Shown piece by piece: positions 17,756 through 26,750 of a stretch of 39,745 nucleotides of DNA (positions are counted from its first letter, which is position 1; each line of letters begins with the position of its first letter). The notes below the pieces were generated by a model. That model was not told the DNA's origin. It searched no databases and saw only the letters and a program-made list of their open reading frames with translations. Location of the stretch: NCBI GenBank assembly GCA_029210545.1, contig JARGFV010000011.1, positions 1 to 39,745 on the forward strand, given 5' to 3'. This DNA is from a bacterium (GTDB taxonomy: Bacteria > BMS3Abin14). The translations under genes were made by a program, and so were the position numbers.

Positions 17756-19117
17756 ATGATCACAAAGAAGATTCATCTTAGCGAAAGGGAGATCCCCAAG
17801 GCCTGGTACAATGTCCTCCCGGATATGCCCACAGCGCCCGCCCCCCCGCTTAACCCCGGAACCGGACAGCCCATAGGTCCCGAGGACCTCTCCCCGATCT
17901 TCCCCATGGGTCTTATCGAGCAGGAAGTCTCCCAGGAGAGGTGGATCGATATCCCGGAAGAGATCCTGGACATCTACAGGCTGTGGCGGCCCAGCCCTCT
18001 TTACCGCGCCTACCATCTCGAGGAGGTCCTCGGCACCCCGGCCAGGATCTATTACAAGTATGAGGGCGTCAGCCCCGCCGGAAGCCACAAGCCCAACACT
18101 TCCATCCCGCAGGCCTATTACAACATGAAGGAAGGGGTCAAGCGCATCGCCACCGAGACCGGCGCCGGTCAATGGGGAAGCGCCCTTTCCCTGGCCTGCC
18201 AGATGTTCGGTCTCGAGTGTACCATCTACATGGTCAAGGTCAGCTATCATCAAAAACCGTACCGCCGGTCCATGATGCAGGTCTGGGGCGGCGAGGTTAT
18301 TCCCAGCCCTTCAGACAGAACCAACGCGGGGCGCAGTATCCTCGCAAAAGACCCGGACTCGCCCGGCAGCCTCGGAATGGCCATCAGCGAGGCCGTGGAA
18401 GATGCCGCTACCAGGGACGACACCAAGTACTCCCTAGGCAGCGTCCTTAACCACGTCCTCATGCACCAGTCCATCATCGGCCTGGAGGTCAAGGAGCAGC
18501 TCAAGAAGGTCGGGGAAAAGCCCAACGTCCTTATCGGCTGTTGCGGCGGCGGCAGCAATTTCGCGGGTCTGGCCTTCCCCTACATGCCCGAGAAACTGGC
18601 CGGTGAGGACATCCGGATGGTTGCCGTAGAACCCACCTCGTGCCCGACACTGACCAAGGGCGTGTACGCTTACGACTTCGGGGACACTGCCCAGATGACG
18701 CCCCTGATGCTCATGTACACCTTGGGGCACGACTTCGTTCCGCCCGGCATCCACGCTGGCGGCCTGAGGTACCACGCCGATTCCCCCCTGGTCAGCCAGC
18801 TGCACAAGGAGGGGATAGTGGAGGCGGTGGCCTACACCCAGAACCCCGTCTTCGAGGCGGCGCTCCAGTTCGCCCGTGTCGAGGGGATCATCCCCGCCCC
18901 GGAGTCGGCCCACGCGATCAAGGCGGCCTTCGACGAGGCTCTCCGCTGCAAGGAGGAAGGGAAGGAAGAGGTCATCGTTTTCAACCTCAGCGGTCACGGT
19001 CACTTCGACATGGGAGCCTACGATTCGTACCTCGCAGGCGACCTGTTGGATTACACTTACCCCGAAGAAATGATCGCCGAGTCGCTGAAAAAACTTCCAA
19101 AGGTCGAGGGGCGATAA
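17756..19117 (+). CDS. trpB: TrpB2-type tryptophan synthase beta-like protein
   Basis: This is a PLP enzyme of fold type II that joins indole and serine to tryptophan, or a close relative. The 453-residue length and motifs match the TrpB2 branch. The PLP lysine is K112 in [13 protein letters not shown]. The catalytic glutamate lies in [11 protein letters not shown] near residue 134 (TrpB1 has H where this has W). The phosphate-binding loop is [11 protein letters not shown] at about 261-271, and [11 protein letters not shown] is near the C terminus. No trpA is adjacent; accD and folC follow. GGAGAGGAAG precedes ATG 17756. TrpB2 proteins often act without TrpA, so its role may be indole salvage or a serine-linked reaction. 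Confidence 0.9.
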   Translation: MITKKIHLSEREIPKAWYNVLPDMPTAPAPPLNPGTGQPIGPEDLSPIFPMGLIEQEVSQERWIDIPEEILDIYRLWRPSPLYRAYHLEEVLGTPARIYYKYEGVSPAGSHKPNTSIPQAYYNMKEGVKRIATETGAGQWGSALSLACQMFGLECTIYMVKVSYHQKPYRRSMMQVWGGEVIPSPSDRTNAGRSILAKDPDSPGSLGMAISEAVEDAATRDDTKYSLGSVLNHVLMHQSIIGLEVKEQLKKVGEKPNVLIGCCGGGSNFAGLAFPYMPEKLAGEDIRMVAVEPTSCPTLTKGVYAYDFGDTAQMTPLMLMYTLGHDFVPPGIHAGGLRYHADSPLVSQLHKEGIVEAVAYTQNPVFEAALQFARVEGIIPAPESAHAIKAAFDEALRCKEEGKEEVIVFNLSGHGHFDMGAYDSYLAGDLLDYTYPEEMIAESLKKLPKVEGR

Positions 19118-19123
19118 CAAGAC

Positions 19124-19975
19124 ATGGTTACCTGGTTCCGCCGCAGGCCGTCCGGCCCGGAAAGATCGGACCGTCGCAAGGTAACGGTCCCCGAAGGGCT
19201 GTGGATCAAGTGCAACAATTGCGGCGAGATCATCTACAGCAAGGAGATCGATCGTAACCTCAAGGTCTGCCCGAAGTGCGAATATCACTTCAGGATAACG
19301 GCCCGGGAGCGAATCAATCTCCTCGTGGACCCGGGAACCTTCGAGGAGTTCGACGCCCAGATCCACAGCGAGGATCCCCTCCAGTTCAAGGATTCCCTGA
19401 AATACCGGGACAGGATCAAGTCGGCGGTCAAGAAAACCTGGCTTGCCGACGCGGTCATCTCCGGCACGTGTACCCTGGACGGGGTCCCCGTTGTCCTCAA
19501 CGTCTTTGACTTTTTCTTCATGGGCGGAAGCATGGGGTCCGTGGTGGGGGAAAAGATCACCCGGGCTATCGAGAAAGCCGTTGAGCTCAGGTGCGGCATC
19601 ATCATAATCTCCTCCTCCGGCGGGGCTCGCATGCAGGAAGGTGCCCTTTCCCTGATGCAGATGGCCAAGACCAGCGCCGCTCTCGCCCGTTTGAGGCGGG
19701 AGCGGCTGCCTTTCATCTCGGTCCTCACCGACCCGACCACGGGTGGTGTAACAGCCAGTTTCGCCATGCTCGGTGACGTCAACCTGGCCGAACCAAAGGC
19801 GCTCATCGGTTTCGCGGGCCCCAGGGTCATTGAGCAGACGATCCGCCAGGAACTGCCCGAGGGGTTCCAGAGGTCGGAGTTCGTTCTCGAGCACGGGATG
19901 ATCGACCGCATTGTCAACCGCAAGGAACTCAAGAAGACCATCGTCACACTCCTGAGGGCTTTCACAGCTCAATGA
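19124..19975 (+). CDS. accD: Acetyl-CoA carboxylase carboxyltransferase subunit beta
   Basis: AccD works with AccA to transfer the carboxyl group from biotin to acetyl-CoA, the first step of fatty acid synthesis. The 283-residue product has an N-terminal four-cysteine zinc ribbon (CNNC near residue 28, CPKC near residue 48). The crotonase-like carboxyltransferase domain follows, with SSSGGARMQEGALSLMQMAK and FAGPRVIEQTIRQELPEGFQ. It lies 6 nt after trpB and overlaps folC by 4 nt (ATGA), indicating one operon. Confidence 0.96.
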   Translation: MVTWFRRRPSGPERSDRRKVTVPEGLWIKCNNCGEIIYSKEIDRNLKVCPKCEYHFRITARERINLLVDPGTFEEFDAQIHSEDPLQFKDSLKYRDRIKSAVKKTWLADAVISGTCTLDGVPVVLNVFDFFFMGGSMGSVVGEKITRAIEKAVELRCGIIIISSSGGARMQEGALSLMQMAKTSAALARLRRERLPFISVLTDPTTGGVTASFAMLGDVNLAEPKALIGFAGPRVIEQTIRQELPEGFQRSEFVLEHGMIDRIVNRKELKKTIVTLLRAFTAQ

Positions 19976-21393
19976 ACCCCGAGCTGGCCCTTTACTACCT
20001 TGCCAGCCTAAACGAGTCCCGGATCAAGCCAGGCCTTGAGAGGATCGACGGTGTCCTGAAGAGCCTGGGTCATCCCCATAGAGAGTATCCCCACATGCTC
20101 GTTGCCGGAACCAACGGCAAGGGATCCGTGGTCGCCATGACCGGTGCCGTGCTTTCGGCTTCCGGGCTTGTAACGGGACGTTTCACATCTCCCCACCTGC
20201 ACGGTTTTGCCGAGAGGATCGTGGTCGGTGAAAGACCGGTCACCCCCGACGAACTGACGGAGCTGGTTTGCGACGTCAGGGACACGGGTGTTGAGCTGAC
20301 CTATTTTGAGTTCGCCACTGCCATGGCCCTGCTCCATTTCGCCCGGAGGAAAGTGGATGTGGCCATCCTGGAGGTCGGTCTCGGCGGACGGTGGGACGCC
20401 ACCAACGTCACCGATCCTTTCCTGTCGGTCATCACGAGCGTGGACCTGGACCACGGAAAATGGCTCGGGTCCACTGTGGAGGAGGTGGCTGCCAACAAGG
20501 CTCCTGTCATGAGAGCCGGAAGGCGGGTGATCGTGGGGCCGGTCGTTCCCGAGGCCCGGGATGTTATCCTCCGGTATGCCGATAAGGCCGGTTCCGATGT
20601 CGTTCTTTTCGGCAGGGATTTTAACGCACGGTGGGAGGCCGGGGGGGAACCTGGTGGTCGGACCTTGCAATTTAACGGCAGGAAATGGAGTATGGGCAAG
20701 GTGACTCCCGGCCTTCCCGGACGGTTCCAGCTGGGTAACGCGGCGTGCGTCCTGGCCGCCGTTGAATCGATGGACGGGTCCGGGTGGTCCCTTGACATGG
20801 ATGACGCGGTCCGGGGTCTGGGTGAAGCGCGCTGGCCTGGCCGTTTCCAGTGGGTACAGGGCAGGCCGCCTGTCCTGGTGGATGGGGCGCACAACCCGGC
20901 GGCTGTCCGGGCCCTGGTCGACTCCCTGGAAGGGATCGAGCCGGCGGTGTGGCTGGTTTCCGCTCTCGCTGACAAGGACCTGGGGGGGATGGCAGCCTGG
21001 ATGGGGCGCCTGGGACGCCGTGTCGTCCTGGTCCCCCTGGATCACCCAAGGGCCGCGGGCGTACGCGAGATGGCCGGACAGTTTCCCGAGGGGTTCGAGG
21101 TACGGTCTGCCGAATCTGTCTCCCACGGGCTGAAGATGGCCAGGGAGTGGGCGGGAGAGTCCGGCACTGTCATCGCGGCAGGTTCGATCGTCCTGGCGGG
21201 GAAAGTGTTGGAAGAGCTGGGGAAACAGGAGCCAGAAGTTGAAGAAGGCATGTGTGGGGATAGTTCTATTGATTGTTTTTCTGGCCCCGCTTATGACGCG
21301 GGCCCAGGACCTGTCCAGGATCGACGTCTCGGCGGGTTCCATGCGAACCCTTGCGGACGGAACCGTTATCGCCGAGGGACAGGTCGTGGTTAA
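19972..21393 (+). CDS. folC: Folylpolyglutamate synthase / dihydrofolate synthase
   Basis: FolC adds glutamate to dihydropteroate and to folates. Mur-ligase motifs are clear: the P-loop GTNGKGSV at about 46-53, TGRFTSPHLHGFAERI, LEVGLGGRWDATNVTDP, the AANKAPVMR segment and VDGAHNPAAVRAL. The frame continues about 50 residues past the usual FolC end and overlaps lptD by 155 nt. That tail (after about residue 425) is an out-of-frame reading of the LptD signal-peptide region and is probably not selected as protein. It starts in an ATGA overlap with accD. Confidence 0.93.
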   Translation: MNPELALYYLASLNESRIKPGLERIDGVLKSLGHPHREYPHMLVAGTNGKGSVVAMTGAVLSASGLVTGRFTSPHLHGFAERIVVGERPVTPDELTELVCDVRDTGVELTYFEFATAMALLHFARRKVDVAILEVGLGGRWDATNVTDPFLSVITSVDLDHGKWLGSTVEEVAANKAPVMRAGRRVIVGPVVPEARDVILRYADKAGSDVVLFGRDFNARWEAGGEPGGRTLQFNGRKWSMGKVTPGLPGRFQLGNAACVLAAVESMDGSGWSLDMDDAVRGLGEARWPGRFQWVQGRPPVLVDGAHNPAAVRALVDSLEGIEPAVWLVSALADKDLGGMAAWMGRLGRRVVLVPLDHPRAAGVREMAGQFPEGFEVRSAESVSHGLKMAREWAGESGTVIAAGSIVLAGKVLEELGKQEPEVEEGMCGDSSIDCFSGPAYDAGPGPVQDRRLGGFHANPCGRNRYRRGTGRG

Positions 21394-23149
21394 TGGCGAG
21401 GGAGTGACGGTCAGGGCCGACTCCATGAGGTACGATCCCGGCTCGGACGTCATGCGCCTGTCGGGAAACGTGGTCATGGAGGAGAGCGGGGGAGGGGGGA
21501 CCTTCACGGGAGACACCCTCGCCCTGAACCTGTCCGACCTGACCGGGGGGATCTCCCGGGGACAGATCATCATCGTCCCGAACGGTTTCAGGGTGCGGGG
21601 CGAGGACATCAAACGTACCGGACCTGAGGAGTACAGCATCCGCAAGGGTGTTTTCACAAGCTGTCCGGGTGACTGCCCCGACTGGTCTTTCACCGCCTCC
21701 GAGATCCTCGTCAGGAAGGAAGGATACCTGGAGGCCAGGCACGCCGCCTTCAGGATACTGGACATTCCCGTGTTCTACACGCCGTACCTCCTGTACCCTG
21801 TGAAAACCGACCGGCAGACCGGGATCCTCTTCCCCGATTTCAGGTTCTCCGACGAGACCGGCTTCGAGTCCTCCTGGCCGGTGTTCATCACCCTGGGGCC
21901 CTACGCCGACGTCACGTTGACCCCCAGGACCTTCAGCCGGGACGCCAACGGCCTTGGTCTCCAGGCGCGCTACCGTCTGGACCTGGGCGGCGGCGGGGAT
22001 CTTTCCGGTTTCGCCATGGGCGGCGGGGATAATGACCGCTGGTACATCGCAGGTGACCATTCCAGCGCCCTGATGCCGGATCTCTGGCTGCGGGCGAGGT
22101 GGTACGATGCCGGCGATCCGGACGCTCCTTCCCTGTTCGGTCAATCGTTCCAGGAACGTTACCCGGGTTCTGTTTTCAGGCACGCTTCCCTGGAGTGGGA
22201 TCCTGGACCGGTCGGGTTTACGGTTCAGACGAGCAGCCTTCTGCCCCTGGCCGTTTTGTCCAGGTCGGGCCCCTCTCCGGACAGGCGTTCGGCAGCCCTG
22301 GACCTGGGACCCGTGGATCTGGGACCTCTCAGGACCGGCATCGGTGTTCGACAGGTCCTGTTCGACGAGGATGGTGAAAGGACCCTGCTGGAACCCGCGG
22401 CGTCCCTGGTTTTCACGGGTCCCGGTCGTCTGGGCGGCGTGATCCATGCCCGGGCCCTGGTATCGGAGGAAGCCGAAGGGACCATCGAGGACAGGTCGCT
22501 CCTCTTCGAGATGACCCAGCGCCTGGCGCTGGAGGCGGCAGGGGAGTGGGGAAAGAGCCGGATCGGGTTCGATCTGACCCTGGCATCGGCCAGGGGGGCA
22601 TCCTTTTCCGGCACCGTCGCCAGGGACGCGGAGGACCGGATCGAAAAGCGGCGGGTGATGTCGGGAAAGGTGACCCATCAACTGACCTCGGAGGGTTTGA
22701 ACTGGGACCTTACCGTCGGGGCGTGGGAGGACACCGAACTGGAACTTGGCCGGACTTACGGTTTCACCAGGTTCTCCGCCTCCGGCTTTTACTTCGAAGC
22801 GTCCCGGAACCGGGACGCCGAGTACGGCCTGATCCTGCCTTCCATGGATGCGCGGACCGCGGCGATCAGGGGCTGGGAGAACCGGGCGGGATACGACTCG
22901 CCCCGGTTCGGCGTCGAGGTCGGGCGGATGTCGGCCGAAGGGTTCACGGAGACGCTGAAGGGCGGCAGCCATGTCATGCTCGGAAAGGTCCGGGTTGAAG
23001 GTCAGGCGCAGTACGACCTGGACACCGGGATCATGGCCGAAGAGAGCCTCACGGTCCAATTGCCGGGGCGGTGCTGGACCATCGGCCTGGGGCGGTCCAG
23101 GAACCCAGACCGCACCGACTGGCGCCTGAAGATGAGTCTGGAATTGTAG
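21239..23149 (+). CDS. lptD: LPS-assembly protein LptD (OstA/Imp family)
   Basis: LptD is the outer-membrane barrel that inserts lipopolysaccharide, with LptE. The 636-residue product has a signal peptide (MKKACVGIVLLIVFLAPLMT, cleavage near RAQ). An OstA-type periplasmic domain follows (VRADSMRYDPGSDVMRLSGN). The conserved TSCPGDCPDWSFTA motif and YTPYLLYPVKTDRQTGILFP mark the start of the barrel. The strands run to the aromatic/hydrophobic C terminus LKMSLEL. It is shorter than the enterobacterial protein, as in many deltaproteobacteria. The start is TTG 21239 with GGAGCCAGAAG upstream, inside folC. Confidence 0.9.
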   Translation: MKKACVGIVLLIVFLAPLMTRAQDLSRIDVSAGSMRTLADGTVIAEGQVVVNGEGVTVRADSMRYDPGSDVMRLSGNVVMEESGGGGTFTGDTLALNLSDLTGGISRGQIIIVPNGFRVRGEDIKRTGPEEYSIRKGVFTSCPGDCPDWSFTASEILVRKEGYLEARHAAFRILDIPVFYTPYLLYPVKTDRQTGILFPDFRFSDETGFESSWPVFITLGPYADVTLTPRTFSRDANGLGLQARYRLDLGGGGDLSGFAMGGGDNDRWYIAGDHSSALMPDLWLRARWYDAGDPDAPSLFGQSFQERYPGSVFRHASLEWDPGPVGFTVQTSSLLPLAVLSRSGPSPDRRSAALDLGPVDLGPLRTGIGVRQVLFDEDGERTLLEPAASLVFTGPGRLGGVIHARALVSEEAEGTIEDRSLLFEMTQRLALEAAGEWGKSRIGFDLTLASARGASFSGTVARDAEDRIEKRRVMSGKVTHQLTSEGLNWDLTVGAWEDTELELGRTYGFTRFSASGFYFEASRNRDAEYGLILPSMDARTAAIRGWENRAGYDSPRFGVEVGRMSAEGFTETLKGGSHVMLGKVRVEGQAQYDLDTGIMAEESLTVQLPGRCWTIGLGRSRNPDRTDWRLKMSLEL

Positions 23150-23183
23150 TTTACAGTTCACAGTTTACGGTTCACAGTGTGAA
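23146..23183 (+). repeat. AGTTTACAGTTCACAG word repeat after lptD
   Basis: Right after the lptD stop the sequence reads TTTACAGTTCACAGTTTACG and then GTTCACAG, reiterated near-copies of the word AGTTCACAGTTTAC. An inverted counterpart (ACTGTAAACCGTAC) lies at about 23218-23231. The same words recur at 35968-36030. Confidence 0.7.
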
Positions 23184-23272
23184 CCCTGGAACATGGGGGC
23201 AACTTTGAGGCTTTTAGACTGTAAACCGTACTCTGAAAACCGGAAACCTGGCCCTCAAGGGCCACCCTTGAC

Positions 23273-23518
23273 ATGACAGCACCACTGTTCTACATTTTAG
23301 CGCCCTTCGGACTGGCCTTTGGCCTCTTCGCGGTATATCTTGTCGTTTCCATCTACCTCAAGGACCCTGCCAGACCCTTCAGGATGTTTATGTCTCCTCC
23401 GATAGATCCTGGGGAGGCGAGTGCAGAGTGCAGTGTGCAGAGTGCTGAGGAATCCCTGGAAGAGGAGAAGAGGGCCCTTCGACAAGGCTCAGGGCAGGGA
23501 AAAGGTGAAGAGGAGTAA
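23273..23518 (+). CDS. Small single-pass membrane protein with repeat-derived tail
   Basis: The 81-residue product is not from a family I recognise. Residues 1-28 form one membrane segment (PLFYILAPFGLAFGLFAVYL) followed by a short basic stretch ending FMSPPIDPGEAS. From about residue 50 the DNA is repeat material: GTGCAGAGTGCAGTGTGCAG encodes AECSVQSAE, and the CTTCGACAAGGCTCAGGGCA phrase encodes RALRQGSGQ. The native C terminus may therefore have been replaced. ATG 23273 has no strong ribosome binding site. It lies between lptD and lepA. Confidence 0.55.
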   Translation: MTAPLFYILAPFGLAFGLFAVYLVVSIYLKDPARPFRMFMSPPIDPGEASAECSVQSAEESLEEEKRALRQGSGQGKGEEE

Positions 23519-23529
23519 ATCAGTCCAAT

Positions 23530-23607
23530 ATCCAATTGTTTCCCCTTGGATTTTGGATTTTGGACCTTGGATCAATCTGGAATTTGAAATCTGGAATTTG
23601 GAATTGT
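23530..23607 (+). repeat. TTGGATTT / GGAATTTG word repeats before lepA
   Basis: The gap before lepA reads CTTGGATTTTGGATTTTGGA, CCTTGGATC, then GGAATTTGAAATCTGGAATT and TGGAATTG. These are degenerate 8-12 bp words reiterated up to the lepA start. A similar TTGGATTTCGGACCTTGGAT stretch lies at 38273-38300 before another gene. Confidence 0.7.
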
Positions 23608-23611
23608 CTTA

Positions 23612-25408
23612 ATGAAGCAATCCCACATCCGCAACTTCTCCATCATCGCCCACATCGACCACGGGAAATCAACCCTGGCCGACCGTCTCCTCGAGGTCAC
23701 CGGTGCCATGAGTCAGCGGGACATGAAAGAACAGGTCCTCGATTCCATGGACATCGAGCGTGAGCGGGGGATCACCATCAAGGCCCAGACCGCCAGGCTC
23801 GACTACATCGCAACCGACGGACAGCGTTATTCCCTGAACCTCATCGACACACCGGGGCACGTGGACTTTTCCTACGAGGTGTCCCGTTCCCTTTCGGCCT
23901 GCGAGGGGGCCCTCCTGGTGGTGGACGCTGTCCAGGGTGTGGAGGCCCAGACCATCGCCAACGCCTACCTGGCGGTGGAGCAGGACCTGGTCCTTGTCCC
24001 CGTGATCAACAAGATCGATCTGCCCAGCGCCGATCCCGAAAGGGTGAAAGGGCAGCTGGTCTCGATCCTCGGCATCGATCCCGAGGATGTCCTAGAGGTC
24101 AGCGCCAAGACCGGTGCCGGTATCAGCGATCTCCTGGAAGCCGTGGTGAAGCTGGTGCCGCCTCCCGTCGGAGATCCCGTCGGGCCTCTGCGGGCCCTCA
24201 TCGTCGACTCGTGGTACGATACCTACGTGGGTGTGGTAGCGCTGGTAAGGATCTTCGACGGGGAGTTGAGATCCCGCACCATGATGAAGCTCATGGCCCA
24301 GGGAGGCACCTACGAGATCGGCGAGATCGGAACCTTCAGGCCGGCTGCCGTAAAGGAAAAACTCCTTCAGACCGGAGATGTCGGCTACATCGTGGCCGGC
24401 ATCAAGGACCTGAAAAAGGTTCAGGTGGGCGACACCGTCACCATGGCTCAAAACCAGGCGTCCAAACCCCTCCCCGGCTTCAAGCGCGTCCGGCCCATGG
24501 TCTACGCCGGGCTGTACCCGGCCGCCAGCGAGGATTTCGCGCAGCTCAGGGAGGCCCTTGAAAAGCTCGTCTTAAACGACGCCTCCCTGACCTTCGAGCC
24601 GGAAACGTCCGAGGCCCTGGGGTTCGGTTTCAGGTGCGGGTTCCTGGGGATGCTGCACATGGAGGTGGTCCAGGAGCGCCTGGAAAGGCATTCCACCCTT
24701 GACCTGGTCACCACGGCCCCGACGGTGGTCTACAAGGTCCTCATGAAGGACGGGTCGTGGATCGAGGTGGACAACCCGGCCCGGCTGCCTGTGTCGGGGG
24801 ATTACGACCAGATCCACGAGCCGTACGTCCGTACCACCATCATGGTCCCGGACACCTACCTCGGCGGGCTTTTGTCCCTTCTCACCGAGCGGCGGGGGCA
24901 GCAGAAGGGGCTCACGTACCTTGAGGACCGCAGGGTCATGCTGGAATACGACATCCCCCTGGCCGAGATCATTTTCGGTTTCTACGACCGGCTAAAGTCA
25001 ACGAGCCGCGGCTACGCCTCCCTGGATTACGACCCCATCGGGTACCGTGTGGGAGACCTCATTAAACTGGACATCAGGGTCAACGGGGAGACGGTGGACG
25101 CCCTTTCCATCATCATCCCCCGGGAGAAAGCCTTCTACCGCGGCAGGGATCTGGCGGAGAAGATGAAGGAGCTCATTCCGCGCCAGATGTTCGAGGTGGT
25201 GATCCAGGCCGCCATCGGCAGCCGGATCATCTCCCGGGAGACGGTCAGGGCGCTCAGGAAGAACGTCCTTGCCAAGTGCTACGGCGGCGATGTCACCCGG
25301 AAGCGGAAGCTGCTTGAAAAACAGAAGGAAGGCAAGAAGAGGATGAAGAGCGTGGGGAGAGTGGAGATACCGCAGGAAGCGTTCATGGCTATCCTTAAAG
25401 TCGACTGA
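23612..25408 (+). CDS. lepA: Elongation factor 4 (LepA) GTPase
   Basis: LepA is a ribosome-associated GTPase that affects initiation and elongation under stress. The 598-residue product is full length. G1 is AHIDHGKST at 13-21, with the G2 region [13 protein letters not shown]3 [16 protein letters not shown] and G4 [13 protein letters not shown]. The LepA-specific C-terminal domain has [23 protein letters not shown] 23612 is the family start but follows repeat sequence with no good Shine-Dalgarno. lepB follows 213 nt downstream, the common lepA-lepB pairing. Confidence 0.96.
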   Translation: MKQSHIRNFSIIAHIDHGKSTLADRLLEVTGAMSQRDMKEQVLDSMDIERERGITIKAQTARLDYIATDGQRYSLNLIDTPGHVDFSYEVSRSLSACEGALLVVDAVQGVEAQTIANAYLAVEQDLVLVPVINKIDLPSADPERVKGQLVSILGIDPEDVLEVSAKTGAGISDLLEAVVKLVPPPVGDPVGPLRALIVDSWYDTYVGVVALVRIFDGELRSRTMMKLMAQGGTYEIGEIGTFRPAAVKEKLLQTGDVGYIVAGIKDLKKVQVGDTVTMAQNQASKPLPGFKRVRPMVYAGLYPAASEDFAQLREALEKLVLNDASLTFEPETSEALGFGFRCGFLGMLHMEVVQERLERHSTLDLVTTAPTVVYKVLMKDGSWIEVDNPARLPVSGDYDQIHEPYVRTTIMVPDTYLGGLLSLLTERRGQQKGLTYLEDRRVMLEYDIPLAEIIFGFYDRLKSTSRGYASLDYDPIGYRVGDLIKLDIRVNGETVDALSIIIPREKAFYRGRDLAEKMKELIPRQMFEVVIQAAIGSRIISRETVRALRKNVLAKCYGGDVTRKRKLLEKQKEGKKRMKSVGRVEIPQEAFMAILKVD

Positions 25409-25501
25409 GTTCGTGTGTGCGTTAAGCGTGAAGCGTGGAGCGAAAGATCTTACGCTCGTACGCACGTACCCTCTACGCTAATACGTGCCTTGCACTCCCC
25501 T

Positions 25502-25530
25502 TTGGCTTTTCGAGTAAAATCGGATATTCT
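25502..25530 (+). promoter_or_regulatory. Possible sigma-70 promoter for lepB
   Basis: TTGGCT (25502-25507) and TATTCT (25525-25530) are spaced by 17 bp, about 90 nt before lepB. The surroundings are AT-rich relative to the window. This rests on pattern alone. Confidence 0.4.
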
Positions 25531-25571
25531 CATCATCGTTTTTCATATGGAACGAGATATAAGGCGTTTGC

Positions 25572-25610
25572 TAATCACAAATCACTAGTCACTAATCACC
25601 AATAATTATT
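25572..25610 (+). repeat. AATCACT word repeat before lepB
   Basis: TAATCACAAATCACTAGTCA then CTAATCACC: degenerate copies of a 7-10 bp word, ending about 15 nt before the lepB start. It resembles the GATCACT array at 37708-37742. Just upstream (25420-25445) GCGTTAAGCGTGAAGCGTGG is a second reiterated word. Confidence 0.6.
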
Positions 25611-25621
25611 AGGAGCACCCA

Positions 25622-26284
25622 TTGTCCAAAGACAAGACAGCCATGGAAGACACCGTACAGATGGCCCCGGAGGGCGGCATGACCGGGGTCAAGGGGAGGG
25701 CCCGGGAGTATGCCGAGGCCATCGTGCTGGCTCTCATCCTCGCCCTTTTCATCCGGACCTTCGTGGTCCAGGCGTTCAAGATCCCCTCGCCCAGCATGGT
25801 TCCGACCCTCCTGGTGGGTGACCACATCCTGGTCAACAAGTTCCTTTACGGGTGGCGGGTGCCCTTTGGTGACGGGAGGATCTTTTCCCTGCGCGAGCCT
25901 GCGCGCGGGGACGTCATCGTGTTCAAGTACCCCAGGGACCGCAAGATGGATTTCATCAAGAGGTGCATCGCCGTGGAGGGGGAGACGGTGGAGGTGAAGG
26001 AAAAGGAGATCCTCATCGACGGGAAGCCTGTGGACGACCCACACGCCGTTTTCTACGACGACGAGGGATCGTTCCTGAAGGGCCGCGACACCTTCGGACC
26101 GGTCACCGTCCCCGAAGGGAAGATGTTCGTCATGGGGGACAACCGGGACAACTCCAACGACAGCCGGTTCTGGGGGTTCGTGGATGTGAAGGACGTCAAG
26201 GGCAAGGCCATGGTGATCTACTGGTCGTGGAACAAGGCCAAGAGGTGGCCACGCTTCGACCGCATCGGCGACGGCATCGATTGA
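25622..26284 (+). CDS. lepB: Signal peptidase I
   Basis: LepB cleaves Sec and Tat signal peptides on the periplasmic face of the inner membrane. The 220-residue product has one N-terminal membrane segment (about 31-50). The catalytic serine is S58 in IPSPSMVPTL and the general-base lysine is K113 in DFIKRCIAVEGE. Box E, MGDNRDNSNDSRFWG, follows. The start is TTG 25622 with TTAGGAGCACCCA upstream. The first ~25 residues are poorly conserved in type. Confidence 0.95.
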   Translation: MSKDKTAMEDTVQMAPEGGMTGVKGRAREYAEAIVLALILALFIRTFVVQAFKIPSPSMVPTLLVGDHILVNKFLYGWRVPFGDGRIFSLREPARGDVIVFKYPRDRKMDFIKRCIAVEGETVEVKEKEILIDGKPVDDPHAVFYDDEGSFLKGRDTFGPVTVPEGKMFVMGDNRDNSNDSRFWGFVDVKDVKGKAMVIYWSWNKAKRWPRFDRIGDGID

Positions 26285-26311
26285 TGCGGTACGCTAAAGC
26301 ACATCATCTGC

Positions 26312-26402
26312 AATCTCCCTCTCCCCACCGTGGGAGAGGGCCGGGGTGAGGGGGAGATTATTCTTCACCCTCCCCTCGATCCCCTCCCCTCAAGGGAGGG
26401 GA
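26312..26402 (+). repeat. CT-rich palindromic repeat pair downstream of lepB
   Basis: CCCTCTCCC (26317-26325) pairs with GGGAGAGGG (26332-26340), bracketed by AATCTCC and GGAGATT (26312-26359). A second stem CCCCTCCC/GGGAGGGG lies at 26381-26401. This CTCCCTCTCCC-type phrase is a familiar dispersed intergenic repeat in many bacterial genomes. It may also end lepB transcription. Confidence 0.7.
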
Positions 26403-26699
26403 AGAATATGGAAATTGACGTTCGTAGCCTCGGAGTACCTATAAGAGAACGCAGAACACACCCTTCGACGAGGCTCCCACCTTCGCTAAAGCTATGATGG
26501 GCAAGCAGGGCAGGGAACGCAGAACGCAGGAGAAGATCAAAAGCTGATTCGCCGTAAAAGTTCGCGCTGAATTTTGGTCTCACATCTCAAATCCCACCTA
26601 AAAAATATTTTTCTGCGGCCATCTGGTGCGCCAGAGCTTTCAGTTTCTTGCTGTAAGCAGTTGGCTCCAGACTGCTTTCCCCTTACACTGGTTTTATGA

Positions 26700-26742
26700 T
26701 CTCCTCGGAACCCGGAACCCGGAACGCGGAACTCGGAACCGA
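26700..26742 (+). repeat. CGGAACC word array
   Basis: CGGAACCCGGAACCCGGAAC is followed by GCGGAACTCGGAACCG: about five near-copies of the 7-bp word CGGAACC. The array stops about 10 nt before the possible TTG start of the small membrane ORF at 26751. Confidence 0.75.
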
Positions 26743-26750
26743 AAACCAGA

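Noticed and set aside
20008-21765. Very long open frame antisense to folC/lptD (and similar ones antisense to trpB/accD and lptD)
   Set aside because: They mirror well-supported genes in GC-rich DNA, show no domain features and are rich in R, G, P and H, as expected for shadow frames.
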